A DNA stretch of 58,644 bases from a virus: positions 1 through 58,644 of IMG/VR virus record IMGVR_UViG_3300025652_000075. One strand, given 5' to 3'. Below the pieces are notes generated by a model. The model was not told the DNA's origin. It ran no database searches and worked only from the letters and a program-made list of their open reading frames with translations. Made by a program: the position numbers and the translations under genes. Shown here piece by piece: positions 15,497 to 24,067 of the stretch; position 1 is the stretch's first letter, and each line of letters begins with the position of its first letter.

Positions 15497-16078
15497 TTAT
15501 ATTTTTGTTATGTTGTTAGTGGTAACCAAAACGAATTGGTTGGTTTTATTATCCTTTGCTTTATAAATTGGAATATTAAATATAGTTCCAATCATATTAG
15601 TAGAGTTTTCATTAATTGTTAATGTTGTATTACCAACCGGTGTAAGCATATTACCATTTGCAAAAAACAAATCTTCACCTAAAAAATAATTACCAGATTG
15701 AATACGGGTGTCTTCAATATCTTCATTTAAATCAATATCAGTTGCTGGATTATAACCAAACGCTTCTTCTAGGAGCTCTCCCATTAATAGCTCAGACATT
15801 CCGGTATGTTCCTTAATCAAATATAATCCGGCGGCGTAACTAGCAAGCGTTGATTTACCAAATGGGATTTTATTTAATAACCGTTTAATATTAAAAACCA
15901 ATTTATGAAACAAGTTATACACTTCCTTTTCCTTAGGAGTCTCTGGCTTTTTAATTACCTTACCATTTTTGTCTATAATACCATTTTCAAAAGCGCCAGT
16001 TTTAGTCCAAGGCATGGTTAATAACCTTAAAAATCGTAAGGCAAAAAATGTATCGGCCGCTTTGAATAGGAATCCCAC
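15497..16078 (-). CDS. Prohead-protease inhibitor-like protein (193 aa)
   Basis: The N-terminus GFLFKAADTFFALRFLRLL and the block FHKLVFNIKRLLNKIPFG...LASYAAGLYLIKEH match proteins of T4-like cyanophages that are annotated as inhibitors of the prohead protease (T4 Inh-type). This is knowledge of annotations, not a direct test. The start codon is GTG at 16078, chosen because the conserved N-terminus begins there. The context fits: it lies beside the polyprotein and the set of proteins bearing likely protease-cleaved leaders. Confidence 0.7.
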   Translation of the reverse strand: MGFLFKAADTFFALRFLRLLTMPWTKTGAFENGIIDKNGKVIKKPETPKEKEVYNLFHKLVFNIKRLLNKIPFGKSTLASYAAGLYLIKEHTGMSELLMGELLEEAFGYNPATDIDLNEDIEDTRIQSGNYFLGEDLFFANGNMLTPVGNTTLTINENSTNMIGTIFNIPIYKAKDNKTNQFVLVTTNNITKI

Positions 16079-16083
16079 TTGTT

Positions 16084-16455
16084 TTATATTTTATTTAGTT
16101 TTTTTACAACGTATAGATCACATGGAATATTTATAAATTCGCGCTCCTGAATATAGTTTAAGTATAACAAGAACGTTTTTAACGCAGGATGAGATTCTTC
16201 GTCCATTTTAAAGAAGCACATTTTAGTTGCAGCCTCGATGTTAAAAACATTATATATTGAAATTATATGATTTAATATTAATCTTTCTTTTAAGTCGCCA
16301 GAGTTTTTATATTTGGTAAATAGTTTCTTTACATATTTAAATTTATTCAAATCTTCATAAAATTCGTCAACGTTTAATACTCTTGGATTAGTATAATGCT
16401 GCGCTGCATATAATGAGAAATTGTTTAAATTTAATTTTTTATTTTCCTTTGTCAT
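16084..16455 (-). CDS. Conserved phage protein, unknown (123 aa)
   Basis: Helical protein with LNNFSLYAAQHYTNPRVLNVDEFYEDL and a central ERLILNHIISIYNVFN segment. Similar short proteins accompany head genes in marine T4-like phages, but I cannot assign a function. It is 5 nt upstream of the GTG start of the inhibitor-like gene. Confidence 0.68.
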   Translation of the reverse strand: MTKENKKLNLNNFSLYAAQHYTNPRVLNVDEFYEDLNKFKYVKKLFTKYKNSGDLKERLILNHIISIYNVFNIEAATKMCFFKMDEESHPALKTFLLYLNYIQEREFINIPCDLYVVKKLNKI

Positions 16456-16493
16456 ATTAACCTTATATAATTATATATAAGGATTATTAAAGA

Positions 16494-18374
16494 TTAACCA
16501 ACGATGTCGTTAAGGTCTTTACCGCCCTTTAAAAAGTGGTTGATAGATTCACCAAGTGCCGCAGACTTTAAAGCGGTTACTAACTCAGATTCTTTATTAA
16601 AGATAGTAGTTCCAGATGGATCAACCACGAAATATTTACCATCTTCGGTAGAACCAACAAAGATATCAGCCCACTTACCAGCTCGCATTGATATACCAAA
16701 CAGTTGAGTCAGTTTAAGTTTTTTACCAGAAAGAGAATTAACAACCTTTGTTGTTGTATTATCTACTGGAGCTTCTTTAAAACCGACCTTCTTTAGAATG
16801 GAAAGTGTTGAACCAGAAACAGCTTCTTCAATAGATTCTGTAAAAGTTAAATCTAAATCTTTATCTTTAATAGCAGAATGGAACATATTGCCTTTCTTAC
16901 CATTAACACTTAGAGAATCAAAACTTCCAAGCACAGTTGGTGTACCGGCTTTATCAGAAACGTGGAACATTGCTTTACTCTTATCTTTAAATGTCAGATG
17001 GTGTGTTACATTCTTGAATGTAACTTTACCAATATCATCAAGCTTTACTTTTACTTTACCTCTTTTAACATAATCAGCTTCAAGCTTAGCATATTTCTTT
17101 TGATCAATTTGAGCTTTACCGCCTAACTTATACCAAAAGGTTTGAGCCATGTTTAGAGTATGGGATACGCTTAAACCAAGATCGGTATACTTGTCTTCAT
17201 CAAGAGGCTCTCCTTCAAACGAGGTATCTTCAAACTTCTTTTTGTTATCAACATAATATTCAGCGCTTGCAATTACTCCACCGTTCTTCTTCACATACTT
17301 TGAAGCAGCGTCATATGATTTAACATACGTAACCTTCTTAGTATTTAAATCAACGACAACCCAATCACCTCCAGCTTCTTCAATAGATTCAACCATTTTG
17401 GCCCAATCTTTACCATATTTTTTAATAAGCTTTTGTCGAGCAACTTTTAGTTTTTGACCATAAGTAACGCTGACCCTTTCATCTTCGCTCTTGATAATTT
17501 CCTGTGCGAGCTTAGTATCTTCAGGCGACATCTTAGCTTCTTCAATAGATTCGCGAGGGTAGTCTGTGTCTAAGTCCGCTTCAATGTCATCCCACATTTT
17601 AACAAGAGGAGCAACCAATTTTTGCATCTTCTTAAATTCTGCAGTATAATTACCCTCAGCGGTCTTTTCAACTAACCTGTGAATAGGGCTGTTAGGACGT
17701 AGTTGTCTTTCAACTGCAGCAAGGTTATGGAATAAATCAGTAAGCCCTTGGTTTCGACGTTTTGCTTCTTCAATAGATTCTTTTTTATATTGAAAACTAA
17801 CAGGAACCTCTTCAGGCTTATTGAATTTCTTAACTTCCTTCTTAGCGCTTTGTAATATCTTAATGATTTTATTAAGCTCTTTCATATTAACATCATTACC
17901 ATTTTGCAAACCCTTAATAAAAGTATTAAGATCTCGTTCTACTCCATATAATTCGTTATTAATAAAATGGCCAGGCAAACGTAAGAATGCTTCTGATAAC
18001 TCATCAGTCGCTTCATTTAATAGATCATCTAAACTAATACGGAAATCTTCATCCATTTCAATGTCACCCATATCAAAATCAGATCTAAAGATATCATACT
18101 TATCATCAAACATAGCATATAACTCATCAAGAGAATTATATGTGGATTCAACAGTATCAGCAGTTTCCTTATCAATCTCTTCAAGAGAAGATGCAGTATC
18201 ATATAAGTCGTCTGACATTGAAATCATATCTGATAGTCTTGAAAGAACAATACCAACATCAGTATTTTCTGGCGGTTTTGCATCGGCTTCGTTTAATAGG
18301 ATTTCTAAGCTAGCGTCGCTATTCTCGTCTAAGATAACATTTTTGTTTTCTAAAATATCTGTTAGTTTTTTCAT
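16494..18374 (-). CDS. Probable head-internal polyprotein with repeated prohead-protease sites (626 aa)
   Basis: The N-terminus MKKLTDILENKNVILDEN is like a capsid-targeting leader, with L-D-E as a candidate cut. Four copies of ESIEEA occur with Ala at 204, 280, 334 and 518, each giving I-E-E|A. Two LLNEA sites (Ala30, Ala122) also fit the T4 gp21 rule (L/I)-x-E. Cutting at the ESIEEA sites alone gives pieces of 203, 76, 54, 184 and 109 residues. The first piece is very acidic. The 184-residue piece holds DWVVVDLNTKKVTYVKSYDAA and a VTFKNVTHHLTFKD beta-rich domain. The 17 nt encoding ESIEEA are identical in all four copies. It could be a scaffold/core or a carrier of several packaged peptides. 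The domain families are unknown to me. Confidence 0.75.
   Translation of the reverse strand: MKKLTDILENKNVILDENSDASLEILLNEADAKPPENTDVGIVLSRLSDMISMSDDLYDTASSLEEIDKETADTVESTYNSLDELYAMFDDKYDIFRSDFDMGDIEMDEDFRISLDDLLNEATDELSEAFLRLPGHFINNELYGVERDLNTFIKGLQNGNDVNMKELNKIIKILQSAKKEVKKFNKPEEVPVSFQYKKESIEEAKRRNQGLTDLFHNLAAVERQLRPNSPIHRLVEKTAEGNYTAEFKKMQKLVAPLVKMWDDIEADLDTDYPRESIEEAKMSPEDTKLAQEIIKSEDERVSVTYGQKLKVARQKLIKKYGKDWAKMVESIEEAGGDWVVVDLNTKKVTYVKSYDAASKYVKKNGGVIASAEYYVDNKKKFEDTSFEGEPLDEDKYTDLGLSVSHTLNMAQTFWYKLGGKAQIDQKKYAKLEADYVKRGKVKVKLDDIGKVTFKNVTHHLTFKDKSKAMFHVSDKAGTPTVLGSFDSLSVNGKKGNMFHSAIKDKDLDLTFTESIEEAVSGSTLSILKKVGFKEAPVDNTTTKVVNSLSGKKLKLTQLFGISMRAGKWADIFVGSTEDGKYFVVDPSGTTIFNKESELVTALKSAALGESINHFLKGGKDLNDIVG
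16822..17780 (-). repeat. Four identical 17-nt repeats inside the polyprotein gene
   Basis: gcttcttcaatagattc (plus strand) occurs at 16822-16838, 17374-17390, 17536-17552 and 17764-17780, always in the same frame, encoding ESIEEA with identical codons. Confidence 0.95.
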
Positions 18375-18386
18375 TTTATTTGTTTG

Positions 18387-18530
18387 TTAAAGTTTCCATT
18401 TAAGGTTTAAAGTTGTTTCTAATTCTTCGGCTGGAAGTTGTTCCATTTGCAGGTTTATTGAGTGAGGACGAACACACGACGTCCCAATAAAAATATAGCT
18501 AGATAAAATTATAAGTTTAAGGGTTTTCAT
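18387..18530 (-). CDS. Small putative lipoprotein (47 aa)
   Basis: The ATG at 18528-18530 overlaps the end of the adenylyltransferase gene by 14 nt. MKTLKLIILSSYIFIGTSC is a classical short signal peptide with a Cys at 19 in lipobox position (the -3 residue is Gly, so the box is imperfect). The 28-residue remainder is acidic/polar. It could be an outer-membrane-anchored phage peptide, for example spanin-like or exclusion-related (inference). No homologue recognised. Confidence 0.5.
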   Translation of the reverse strand: MKTLKLIILSSYIFIGTSCVRPHSINLQMEQLPAEELETTLNLKWKL

Positions 18531-19320
18531 TAATAGGGATTATATCTGTTATAAAAAACTTTTTAATAGTGGTGCCATCAGCTGCGCTAACGTAATTACT
18601 AAAGCGCTCTTTAATAGTATAAGTTTTATTATCCTTTATACTTATAACTTTATCATTTTCATTAAAGATTTCCTTATTGAAAAAACGCTCACGCGCTTCA
18701 TTTGGATTTATATCAATATGTTTGCGGAAGTTGGTAGATTCTTTTAAACCCATTCCTTTCCTTACTGCATTAAATAACTTTTCAACTTCTTTAAATGTTT
18801 TAGGAAGATTTTTAGCAAAGGTTGCAAGGTCATTATTTTCTACAGACTTTCTCATAAGAGTGGCGCTTGAAATCCTTTTACCCTTTCCAGTATCAACAAT
18901 TTCAATACCGGCAGGAAAATAAAATATACCGCCTTCTTTGTTATATTTCAATAACATATCTTTAAATTCGTTCGCACGATCTGGCCCAACCGCAATAACA
19001 AGTTTCTCATAACCATCTGCATAAGCTTGTTTAGCAACATCAAATGGGTTTTTAACCTTTTTGTCTAAGTAAATACTACGAGCGTGTTGAGGAAAAAGCT
19101 TTCTAAGAAATTTAATTTTTTCTTCATATCCTAATGGATTCCTTTTAGCGTCCTGCGACTGCGAAGAGTAAATTCTATAATCCGCTTTTTCTTTTTTAGC
19201 TGCTGCTGCTAACTCTTTAAAGTTTACGGCGTGTCCAACATGTGGCGGGTTAAAACGGCCAAAGGTAGTCACCAATGTTTTGACTTCCTTTTCTTTAATA
19301 AATGTTTTAAATGATTTCAT
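18517..19320 (-). CDS. Cytidylyl/adenylyl-transferase-like enzyme with capsid-targeting-like N-terminus
   Basis: After MKSFKTFIKE comes a nucleotidyltransferase-fold core. TFGRFNPPHVGH holds the HxGH motif at 27-30, and GKRISSATLMR near 150 matches the ISSTxxR phosphate-binding motif. The family includes NMN adenylyltransferases and phosphopantetheine/cytidylyltransferases; the substrate cannot be read from sequence. The first ten residues resemble the T4 internal-protein leader MKTYQEFIAE, with I-K-E a match to the gp21 cut rule. That suggests packaging into the head. It is one base from the upstream basic-protein gene. Confidence 0.78.
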   Translation of the reverse strand: MKSFKTFIKEKEVKTLVTTFGRFNPPHVGHAVNFKELAAAAKKEKADYRIYSSQSQDAKRNPLGYEEKIKFLRKLFPQHARSIYLDKKVKNPFDVAKQAYADGYEKLVIAVGPDRANEFKDMLLKYNKEGGIFYFPAGIEIVDTGKGKRISSATLMRKSVENNDLATFAKNLPKTFKEVEKLFNAVRKGMGLKESTNFRKHIDINPNEARERFFNKEIFNENDKVISIKDNKTYTIKERFSNYVSAADGTTIKKFFITDIIPINENP

Positions 19321-20015
19321 TATTTCTTTTCTGCTGCTTTTTTAGCGCGCTTCTCTTTTTCCTTTTGGATTAATTTTGGTAAAATCTTTTTAGCAATCGC
19401 TTTGATCTTACCTTGTTTTTTTGATAGAACCTTTTCAATTCTAGATCTTTCAGAAAAGCTCAACTCATCTTTTGATCGTTGACCCGCCAACTTTTTAAAT
19501 AAAAGGTTCCTAGCAGCTTTCAAAGCTCTATTCTTCATTACCTTAAGTGTTGGTTTTTTCTTTTCAGAACGACGTCGTCCACGAGCAATAGCCGCTTTGC
19601 TTTTACGCATTATCGCTCTACGCTTAATTCGTTGAATAGCAGTTAGCGCTTCACTATAGCATTCGTCTTCGGAATCTTCAGTAACATACGAATTATGACG
19701 TTTCATATATCGACGATTTAAGAAGCCCATTTCATCGCCCCAACTGCCATCGGTTGGATCAACAACTTCAAGGTCACGTAAGCGTAAATCCTTTTCTGCT
19801 TCTTCAATTTCTGCATCGATTTTTTTTCTCACTTCAGCAGATAATTCTTTATAATGATATAAGTAAACACTATTTTTATCATGCGTCTTACCAGTCATTA
19901 TTTGACCATTATGCGCATGCTGATCTCCAGCCCACTCTTTACCATCTGCGGTATAGTGTCCTATAGATTTCCATGAGCGGCCTTCAGCCATATCGTTTTT
20001 TTGAAATTCTTCCAT
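19320..20015 (-). CDS. Highly basic conserved phage protein (231 aa)
   Basis: Residues 1-110 are mixed/acidic; from about 120 on the protein is a long Lys/Arg-rich helical region (IQRIKRRAIMRKSKAAIARG, KVMKNRALKAARNLLFKKL, KIKAIAKKILPKLIQKEK). The pattern is that of a conserved hypothetical family in T4-like marine phages. A DNA-condensing or head-internal role is plausible from charge and location among packaged-protein candidates. The N-terminus holds DMAEGRS, a near match to the protease rule. Function unknown. Confidence 0.68.
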   Translation of the reverse strand: MEEFQKNDMAEGRSWKSIGHYTADGKEWAGDQHAHNGQIMTGKTHDKNSVYLYHYKELSAEVRKKIDAEIEEAEKDLRLRDLEVVDPTDGSWGDEMGFLNRRYMKRHNSYVTEDSEDECYSEALTAIQRIKRRAIMRKSKAAIARGRRRSEKKKPTLKVMKNRALKAARNLLFKKLAGQRSKDELSFSERSRIEKVLSKKQGKIKAIAKKILPKLIQKEKEKRAKKAAEKK

Positions 20016-20028
20016 CGTTTGTTATATG

Positions 20029-20934
20029 TTATATATATTTGGCCATTTGCTTCGGAATAGGGAAGCCTTTCTTTTGTATAGATTCGGATGCAGCTTTTAA
20101 AATAGTCTTCCTTTGTTTCTTATAAGGAAAATCATTACTCATAATAGCATTAAGAGCATCATCAAAAGTTAAAATATCTCTTGCTTTATATTTCTCTCCA
20201 TATAGGAACTTAACAATATCATCAGGCTCATCAGAAATATCGTTTTTTGTTAACGGTCTAGTGCCTTTTACAATTTTACCAGTTTTTGCACTTAATCGAG
20301 TTTGTGTTCCTTTACTTAAGCCTCGTTTAATATCCCACCAAAAGCGCTGCCATGTAACGGCTTCTTTGCTTTCTTTGTCTCTTTCAGTTACTTTAAATCC
20401 AGCATATTTAGCGACAGCAAAGTTTAATTCGTTTCTATATAAACCCTTTAGATTGGACTCAAGATATGAAGGACTGTGAAAAGCCCATGTTGCATGTTTA
20501 AGATTTTCAACAACCATAAAGTCTACTTGAACAAGTTTATCTGCTTGTAACTTATCGTCATTAACAATTGGATATGCAATACTAACAATACCAATACTAC
20601 GCATATCTTTATAATCATATCCTAAAGATTTAACTGTAACAACAATAAAATCCATTAGATCTGCATATGTGTCAATCTTATTTGATTTTAAAAGCTCGGT
20701 AGCATCAAGAGCAATATCAATATCGCCTGAGGTTTGCTTTGGTCCTTTTTTACCAGTAGAGCCAAGACTCGCTACATGTTTATCTTTAAGTTTAAGCTTT
20801 GGCAAAAACTCACTAAGAATTTTATTATATGTAGGAATAGAATTCTCTTGATTAATCGGTCCGACTCCTTTAACAGCATTACCACCTTCAGACAGCTGCC
20901 GTTTATTTTCTAAAAATTGTTTATATGCAAGCAT
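20029..20934 (-). CDS. Nucleotidyltransferase (pol-beta superfamily) with capsid-targeting-like leader
   Basis: The NTase signature is visible: SLGSTGKKG (GS motif, about 57-65), GDIDIALD with two catalytic Asp near 70, and the third carboxylate in LVQVDFMV near 136. The rest is helical and basic. The leader MLAYKQFLENKRQLSEGG contains L-S-E|G. The substrate (tRNA 3' end, RNA tail, other) is not deducible. It is preceded by an AATAAATA late-type box and follows the ligase-like gene, so both are likely late and possibly packaged. Confidence 0.75.
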   Translation of the reverse strand: MLAYKQFLENKRQLSEGGNAVKGVGPINQENSIPTYNKILSEFLPKLKLKDKHVASLGSTGKKGPKQTSGDIDIALDATELLKSNKIDTYADLMDFIVVTVKSLGYDYKDMRSIGIVSIAYPIVNDDKLQADKLVQVDFMVVENLKHATWAFHSPSYLESNLKGLYRNELNFAVAKYAGFKVTERDKESKEAVTWQRFWWDIKRGLSKGTQTRLSAKTGKIVKGTRPLTKNDISDEPDDIVKFLYGEKYKARDILTFDDALNAIMSNDFPYKKQRKTILKAASESIQKKGFPIPKQMAKYI

Positions 20935-20942
20935 TGTATTAG

Positions 20943-20950
20943 TATTTATT
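20943..20950 (-). promoter_or_regulatory. Late-type box (AATAAATA)
   Basis: One mismatch from TATAAATA on the minus strand, 8 nt before the ATG at 20934, just after the ligase-like gene stop. Confidence 0.45.
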
Positions 20951-21872
20951 AACGGTTTTTATCAAAGGTTGTGTTCTTAAACTTGTCAGAAATAATTTTA
21001 ATTAAGGAACCGTCACTTAGTTTAATTACAATTCCTTCGAAATCTTTTCCTAACAGACCGCCATCAACATATGAAAGTATTTTAGCAGCAAGCTTTCGTT
21101 GTAGCAGCAAAATCTCATCTTTGATTTTTGTTTTTAACTCACGATCTATATGCTTCCTTGATACCAATACATCATTTAAATTTTTATATTTCTTAACAAG
21201 ATCGTTGTTTACAATACTCAAATCCGTTTTAATATTAATGTCTTTATCCTTTAAAACAACGGTATTGACATATTTACGTTTAGAATTTGATATCTTGTAT
21301 AGTTCTTTAAAGATTTCTTTTTCTTTTGGATGTATGTTATTTTCATTATCCATAACGTAAAAAGGAACGAAGGTATAATCAGAACCAAGTTTTTTCTTCT
21401 CATAATCAATACGAATAAATCGCATTTTATCAAGTAAATCAATACCAAGCGGAGGATACATAATCTCTCCAACAACCTTAATACCGTTTTTAGTATTATA
21501 CTTTTTAAGAATGGCATTAACCTTGGAGTCACTCTTTATCATTTTAAAAATATCATCCCACTTGTCTCCCATAAGTGCGGCTTCTTCACCATGCTTAGAA
21601 AAACGCTTTCTAAAATCGCCAAAGTTAAAAAATGAAGGCGATGTAGAAGTTTGAGCAAAGAATCGCCCCTTCTCATCTAAACCAATACGAAGAGCTGAAC
21701 CATCCATCTTCTCTCTGATCTCAGCATTATCCTTTGAAAGAACTCCGCCCATTTCTTTATCAAGGCGTTTTGCAAGTTCAAGAAATTTGAGTGGTGGCAT
21801 TTTATCAAGGTGAGCAATGAACTGCTTTTGTGTTTTAGCAGCTTCACCAATATATTCTTTAAAGGACTTCAT
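20949..21872 (-). CDS. ATP-dependent DNA/RNA ligase-like enzyme with capsid-targeting-like leader
   Basis: Covalent nucleotidyltransferase motifs: EKMDGSALR with the AMP-accepting Lys55 (motif I KxDG), a following GRFFAQTSTS strand, VVGEIMYPP (motif III), FEGIVIKLSDG (motif IV) and LIKIISDKF (motif V). At 307 aa it is close to minimal ligases. The N-terminus MKSFKEYIGEAAK resembles T4 MKTYQEFIAE|A, with I-G-E|A as a clean cut site. A ligase injected with the genome could repair or circularise DNA, or repair RNA (inference). A perfect late box lies 8 nt upstream. Confidence 0.82.
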   Translation of the reverse strand: MKSFKEYIGEAAKTQKQFIAHLDKMPPLKFLELAKRLDKEMGGVLSKDNAEIREKMDGSALRIGLDEKGRFFAQTSTSPSFFNFGDFRKRFSKHGEEAALMGDKWDDIFKMIKSDSKVNAILKKYNTKNGIKVVGEIMYPPLGIDLLDKMRFIRIDYEKKKLGSDYTFVPFYVMDNENNIHPKEKEIFKELYKISNSKRKYVNTVVLKDKDINIKTDLSIVNNDLVKKYKNLNDVLVSRKHIDRELKTKIKDEILLLQRKLAAKILSYVDGGLLGKDFEGIVIKLSDGSLIKIISDKFKNTTFDKNR

Positions 21873-21880
21873 TTATTTAG

Positions 21881-21888
21881 TATTTATA
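21881..21888 (-). promoter_or_regulatory. T4-type late promoter box
   Basis: Perfect TATAAATA on the minus strand 8 nt before the ATG of the ligase-like gene at 21872. Confidence 0.7.
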
Positions 21889-22318
21889 ATTGTCTTTTAT
21901 TGACAATATGTTTGTTATATAGAATTTTTTCATATTGAGTTGCTTCCCTTTCCCATGGAAGAGTTTCGTATTTAGCTCCATGGTAATATACGGTCCCTTG
22001 CCAAACATCAAATTTAGTTAAGAATTTTAATTCTCCAACTGAGAATTGTTTAACGTGTACAAATTCATGAGCAAGTGTTTTAAAAATATTTTCCTTTGTT
22101 TGAGATCCGTCGATCTTAACTGTATATTCATTACGAGACCATGACCAGCATTCTCCAAAGGATCCTACTTTTTTAGATAAACCTGAAGATATTGTTATTG
22201 TTATATCATACTTGCGTTTACGTGGTAAAAGATCTTGAATAAAAAGAGACGCAGCTTCACGTATTTCTTTTTTTAACTTAGGTTTGTCCAAACAACCATA
22301 TACCCGTATCCTCTTCAT
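21884..22318 (-). CDS. SprT-like zinc metallopeptidase (144 aa)
   Basis: LAHEFVHVKQ at 83-91 provides the HExxH zinc motif, and PWEREATQYE about 35 residues later supplies a plausible third ligand Glu. The overall size and the WEREA segment resemble SprT/Wss1-type phage metallopeptidases. It could cleave DNA-bound or structural proteins; the target is unknown. It is divergently oriented to the plus-strand structural gene at 22347, with late-type boxes between and around. Confidence 0.75.
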   Translation of the reverse strand: MKRIRVYGCLDKPKLKKEIREAASLFIQDLLPRKRKYDITITISSGLSKKVGSFGECWSWSRNEYTVKIDGSQTKENIFKTLAHEFVHVKQFSVGELKFLTKFDVWQGTVYYHGAKYETLPWEREATQYEKILYNKHIVNKRQL

Positions 22319-22333
22319 AAAGTTATTTATTTG

Positions 22334-22341
22334 TATAAATA
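22334..22341 (+). promoter_or_regulatory. T4-type late promoter box
   Basis: Perfect TATAAATA on the plus strand, exactly 5 nt (aaggt) before the ATG at 22347. The five bases look Shine-Dalgarno-like, but would lie upstream of +1 under T4 geometry. Confidence 0.75.
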
Positions 22342-22346
22342 AAGGT

Positions 22347-23927
22347 ATGGCTCAGTGGAATAGAACTTCTCAAAATTATCTTAATGATAATACCTCGCTT
22401 TTTGAGGCGTCATTAGCGGTTGATGAATATGGTAATCCAGTTAAAACATCAAGCGCTTCAGCAGTAAGCGCATTTGGAGAACATGTAAGTGTTCCTATTA
22501 CGCCGGTATTTCAATTGGATGGTTTATATGGTTTAGATGAAAGACTATTTGAGTCTTATGAATCTGAGAGTGGATCTGCAATAGCCTCAAACACTTTACT
22601 AGAATGTAGAACCGGAACTTCATTGGGTGGTTATGGCGTTATTAGATCAAAAAGATCAGTAAGATATAGACCAGGGCAGGGCGCGTTAACACGGTTCACT
22701 GCTCAATTTACAGAAGGAGCCATCGGTTATACTCAAAGAGCGGGATTCTTTGCGCAAGAGCAAGCTATACAGGTTGGCTTTGATGGTGATAAATTTGGAG
22801 TTCTTTTACAGAATAAGGGTAAAGCTCATATTCATAATATCGTTATTAGTAATTCAGTCACGACACCTGGAAATATTACCGTAACATTAAATGATGAAGA
22901 TTTTGTTATTGCGGTCTTAGCAGGAGATACTGTCAATGATGTGGCAAGAAAAATACATCATGCTATTATAAGTGATTTTTGGATTTTAGAATATGCTGTT
23001 GATAAAGTTTGTTTTTTATCAACCGGGGTTGGGCCTAAAACCGGAACATTTTCTTTTTCTGATACAGATTCAACTGGCGTTACTGCTACTCTTTCAGTTC
23101 TTCAAGGTGGCGTAAATCATATTAATAATTGGACATACCAAGAAGACTTTAATGGTGATACTCTTGATGGGAACGGTTTTAGTGGAGCAACATTAAATCC
23201 AACTAAATTAAACGTTTTTCAAATTAATTTTAGATGGCTTGGTGCTGGGCAAATTAGATTCTCTATTGAAAACCCGTTAAATGGAGACATGATTGTTTTC
23301 CATGAAATAAAATATGCAAATAATTATGATGATGTTCACGTTGATAACCCATCGTTAAAAGTCGGTTGGATCGCGGCAAGTTTAGGCGGAACTGGAACTG
23401 ATATTTATGTATCAGGCGGTTCTATGTTAGGTGCAATTGAAGGTTTAATAGAAAATACAAAACTGCCAACTGCTGCATCAATTACATATGATGAAAACCC
23501 TAACTTATCTGCAGATGATTATCATCATGTATTAACTTTACATAATAGATTAATTTATAAGAATAAAATTAATACTAGAGAAGTTTTATTAAAAACTGTT
23601 AATGCGGCTTTCAAAACAAACCCAAGTGGAACGCCTGTACTTGTAGCAATATATTATAATTTTAATGAATTACCTGAGCTTGAGTATAAAACAAGAAGCG
23701 AGGAAAATTCATCTGTATATTATTCAGATACTATAGGAAATGTAAGCACAGAAGTTGACAGTAATCTACCCATTTACATGTTTGAAATCCCTGGCGGGGG
23801 AAGTTCTTCGATTAATCTTGAGGATCTAAGAATTGTAGTTCCACCAAATAGCAGCATTTCATTTGTCGCGCAATCGACTGAAAGTCTTGCTCGAGTATCT
23901 TTGGCCGCGGTTTGGGTCGAAGATTAA
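22347..23927 (+). CDS. Phage structural protein (tail/fibre-associated, 526 aa)
   Basis: I start at MAQWNRTSQNYL (22347), directly behind the late box, rather than an upstream non-ATG start. The sequence is rich in G/S/T/N and beta strands. The opening block with SASAVSAFGEHVSVPITPV, followed by RYRPGQGALTRFTAQFTEG, is typical of T4-like marine phage virion proteins that build large structural assemblies. The C-terminal ~100 residues form a separate beta domain. The precise location in the virion is unknown. It is the only plus-strand gene of this region. Confidence 0.75.
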   Translation: MAQWNRTSQNYLNDNTSLFEASLAVDEYGNPVKTSSASAVSAFGEHVSVPITPVFQLDGLYGLDERLFESYESESGSAIASNTLLECRTGTSLGGYGVIRSKRSVRYRPGQGALTRFTAQFTEGAIGYTQRAGFFAQEQAIQVGFDGDKFGVLLQNKGKAHIHNIVISNSVTTPGNITVTLNDEDFVIAVLAGDTVNDVARKIHHAIISDFWILEYAVDKVCFLSTGVGPKTGTFSFSDTDSTGVTATLSVLQGGVNHINNWTYQEDFNGDTLDGNGFSGATLNPTKLNVFQINFRWLGAGQIRFSIENPLNGDMIVFHEIKYANNYDDVHVDNPSLKVGWIAASLGGTGTDIYVSGGSMLGAIEGLIENTKLPTAASITYDENPNLSADDYHHVLTLHNRLIYKNKINTREVLLKTVNAAFKTNPSGTPVLVAIYYNFNELPELEYKTRSEENSSVYYSDTIGNVSTEVDSNLPIYMFEIPGGGSSSINLEDLRIVVPPNSSISFVAQSTESLARVSLAAVWVED

Positions 23928-24017
23928 TTAATGCCCAATCATACACTCAGGAGGTGCGAGACCGCATGAGGTGAGTGCTAGTGCTATAGCTATTAGTATG
24001 AATGTTAGTAGCTTCAT
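23928..24017 (-). CDS. 29-aa putative lipoprotein
   Basis: ATG at 24015-24017, TAA at 23928-23930, abutting the convergent structural gene. MKLLTFILIAIALALTSC is a textbook lipoprotein signal with lipobox L-T-S-C; the mature part would be about 12 residues (CGLAPPECMIGH). Very short outer-membrane lipopeptides exist among phage lysis and exclusion proteins, but this one is unrecognised. Confidence 0.5.
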   Translation of the reverse strand: MKLLTFILIAIALALTSCGLAPPECMIGH

Positions 24018-24067
24018 TTGATACTAATAAAAGGATTTTTCTTTTTACTTCCAGGCTTAATAGAATA

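Noticed and set aside
17821-18390. 189-codon plus-strand open frame opposite the polyprotein gene
   Set aside because: Antisense to a gene with clear repeats and codon structure; Ser/Leu-rich shadow of an acidic, Asp/Glu-rich frame, with no start context or late box.
20971-21360. 129-codon plus-strand open frame opposite the ligase-like gene
   Set aside because: Overlaps ligase motifs IV-V on the other strand; low-complexity Ser/Phe/Leu composition.
22284-22346. N-terminal extension of the plus-strand structural protein
   Set aside because: It would start at a non-ATG codon upstream of the late box; the ATG at 22347 lies 5 nt after TATAAATA like other late genes.
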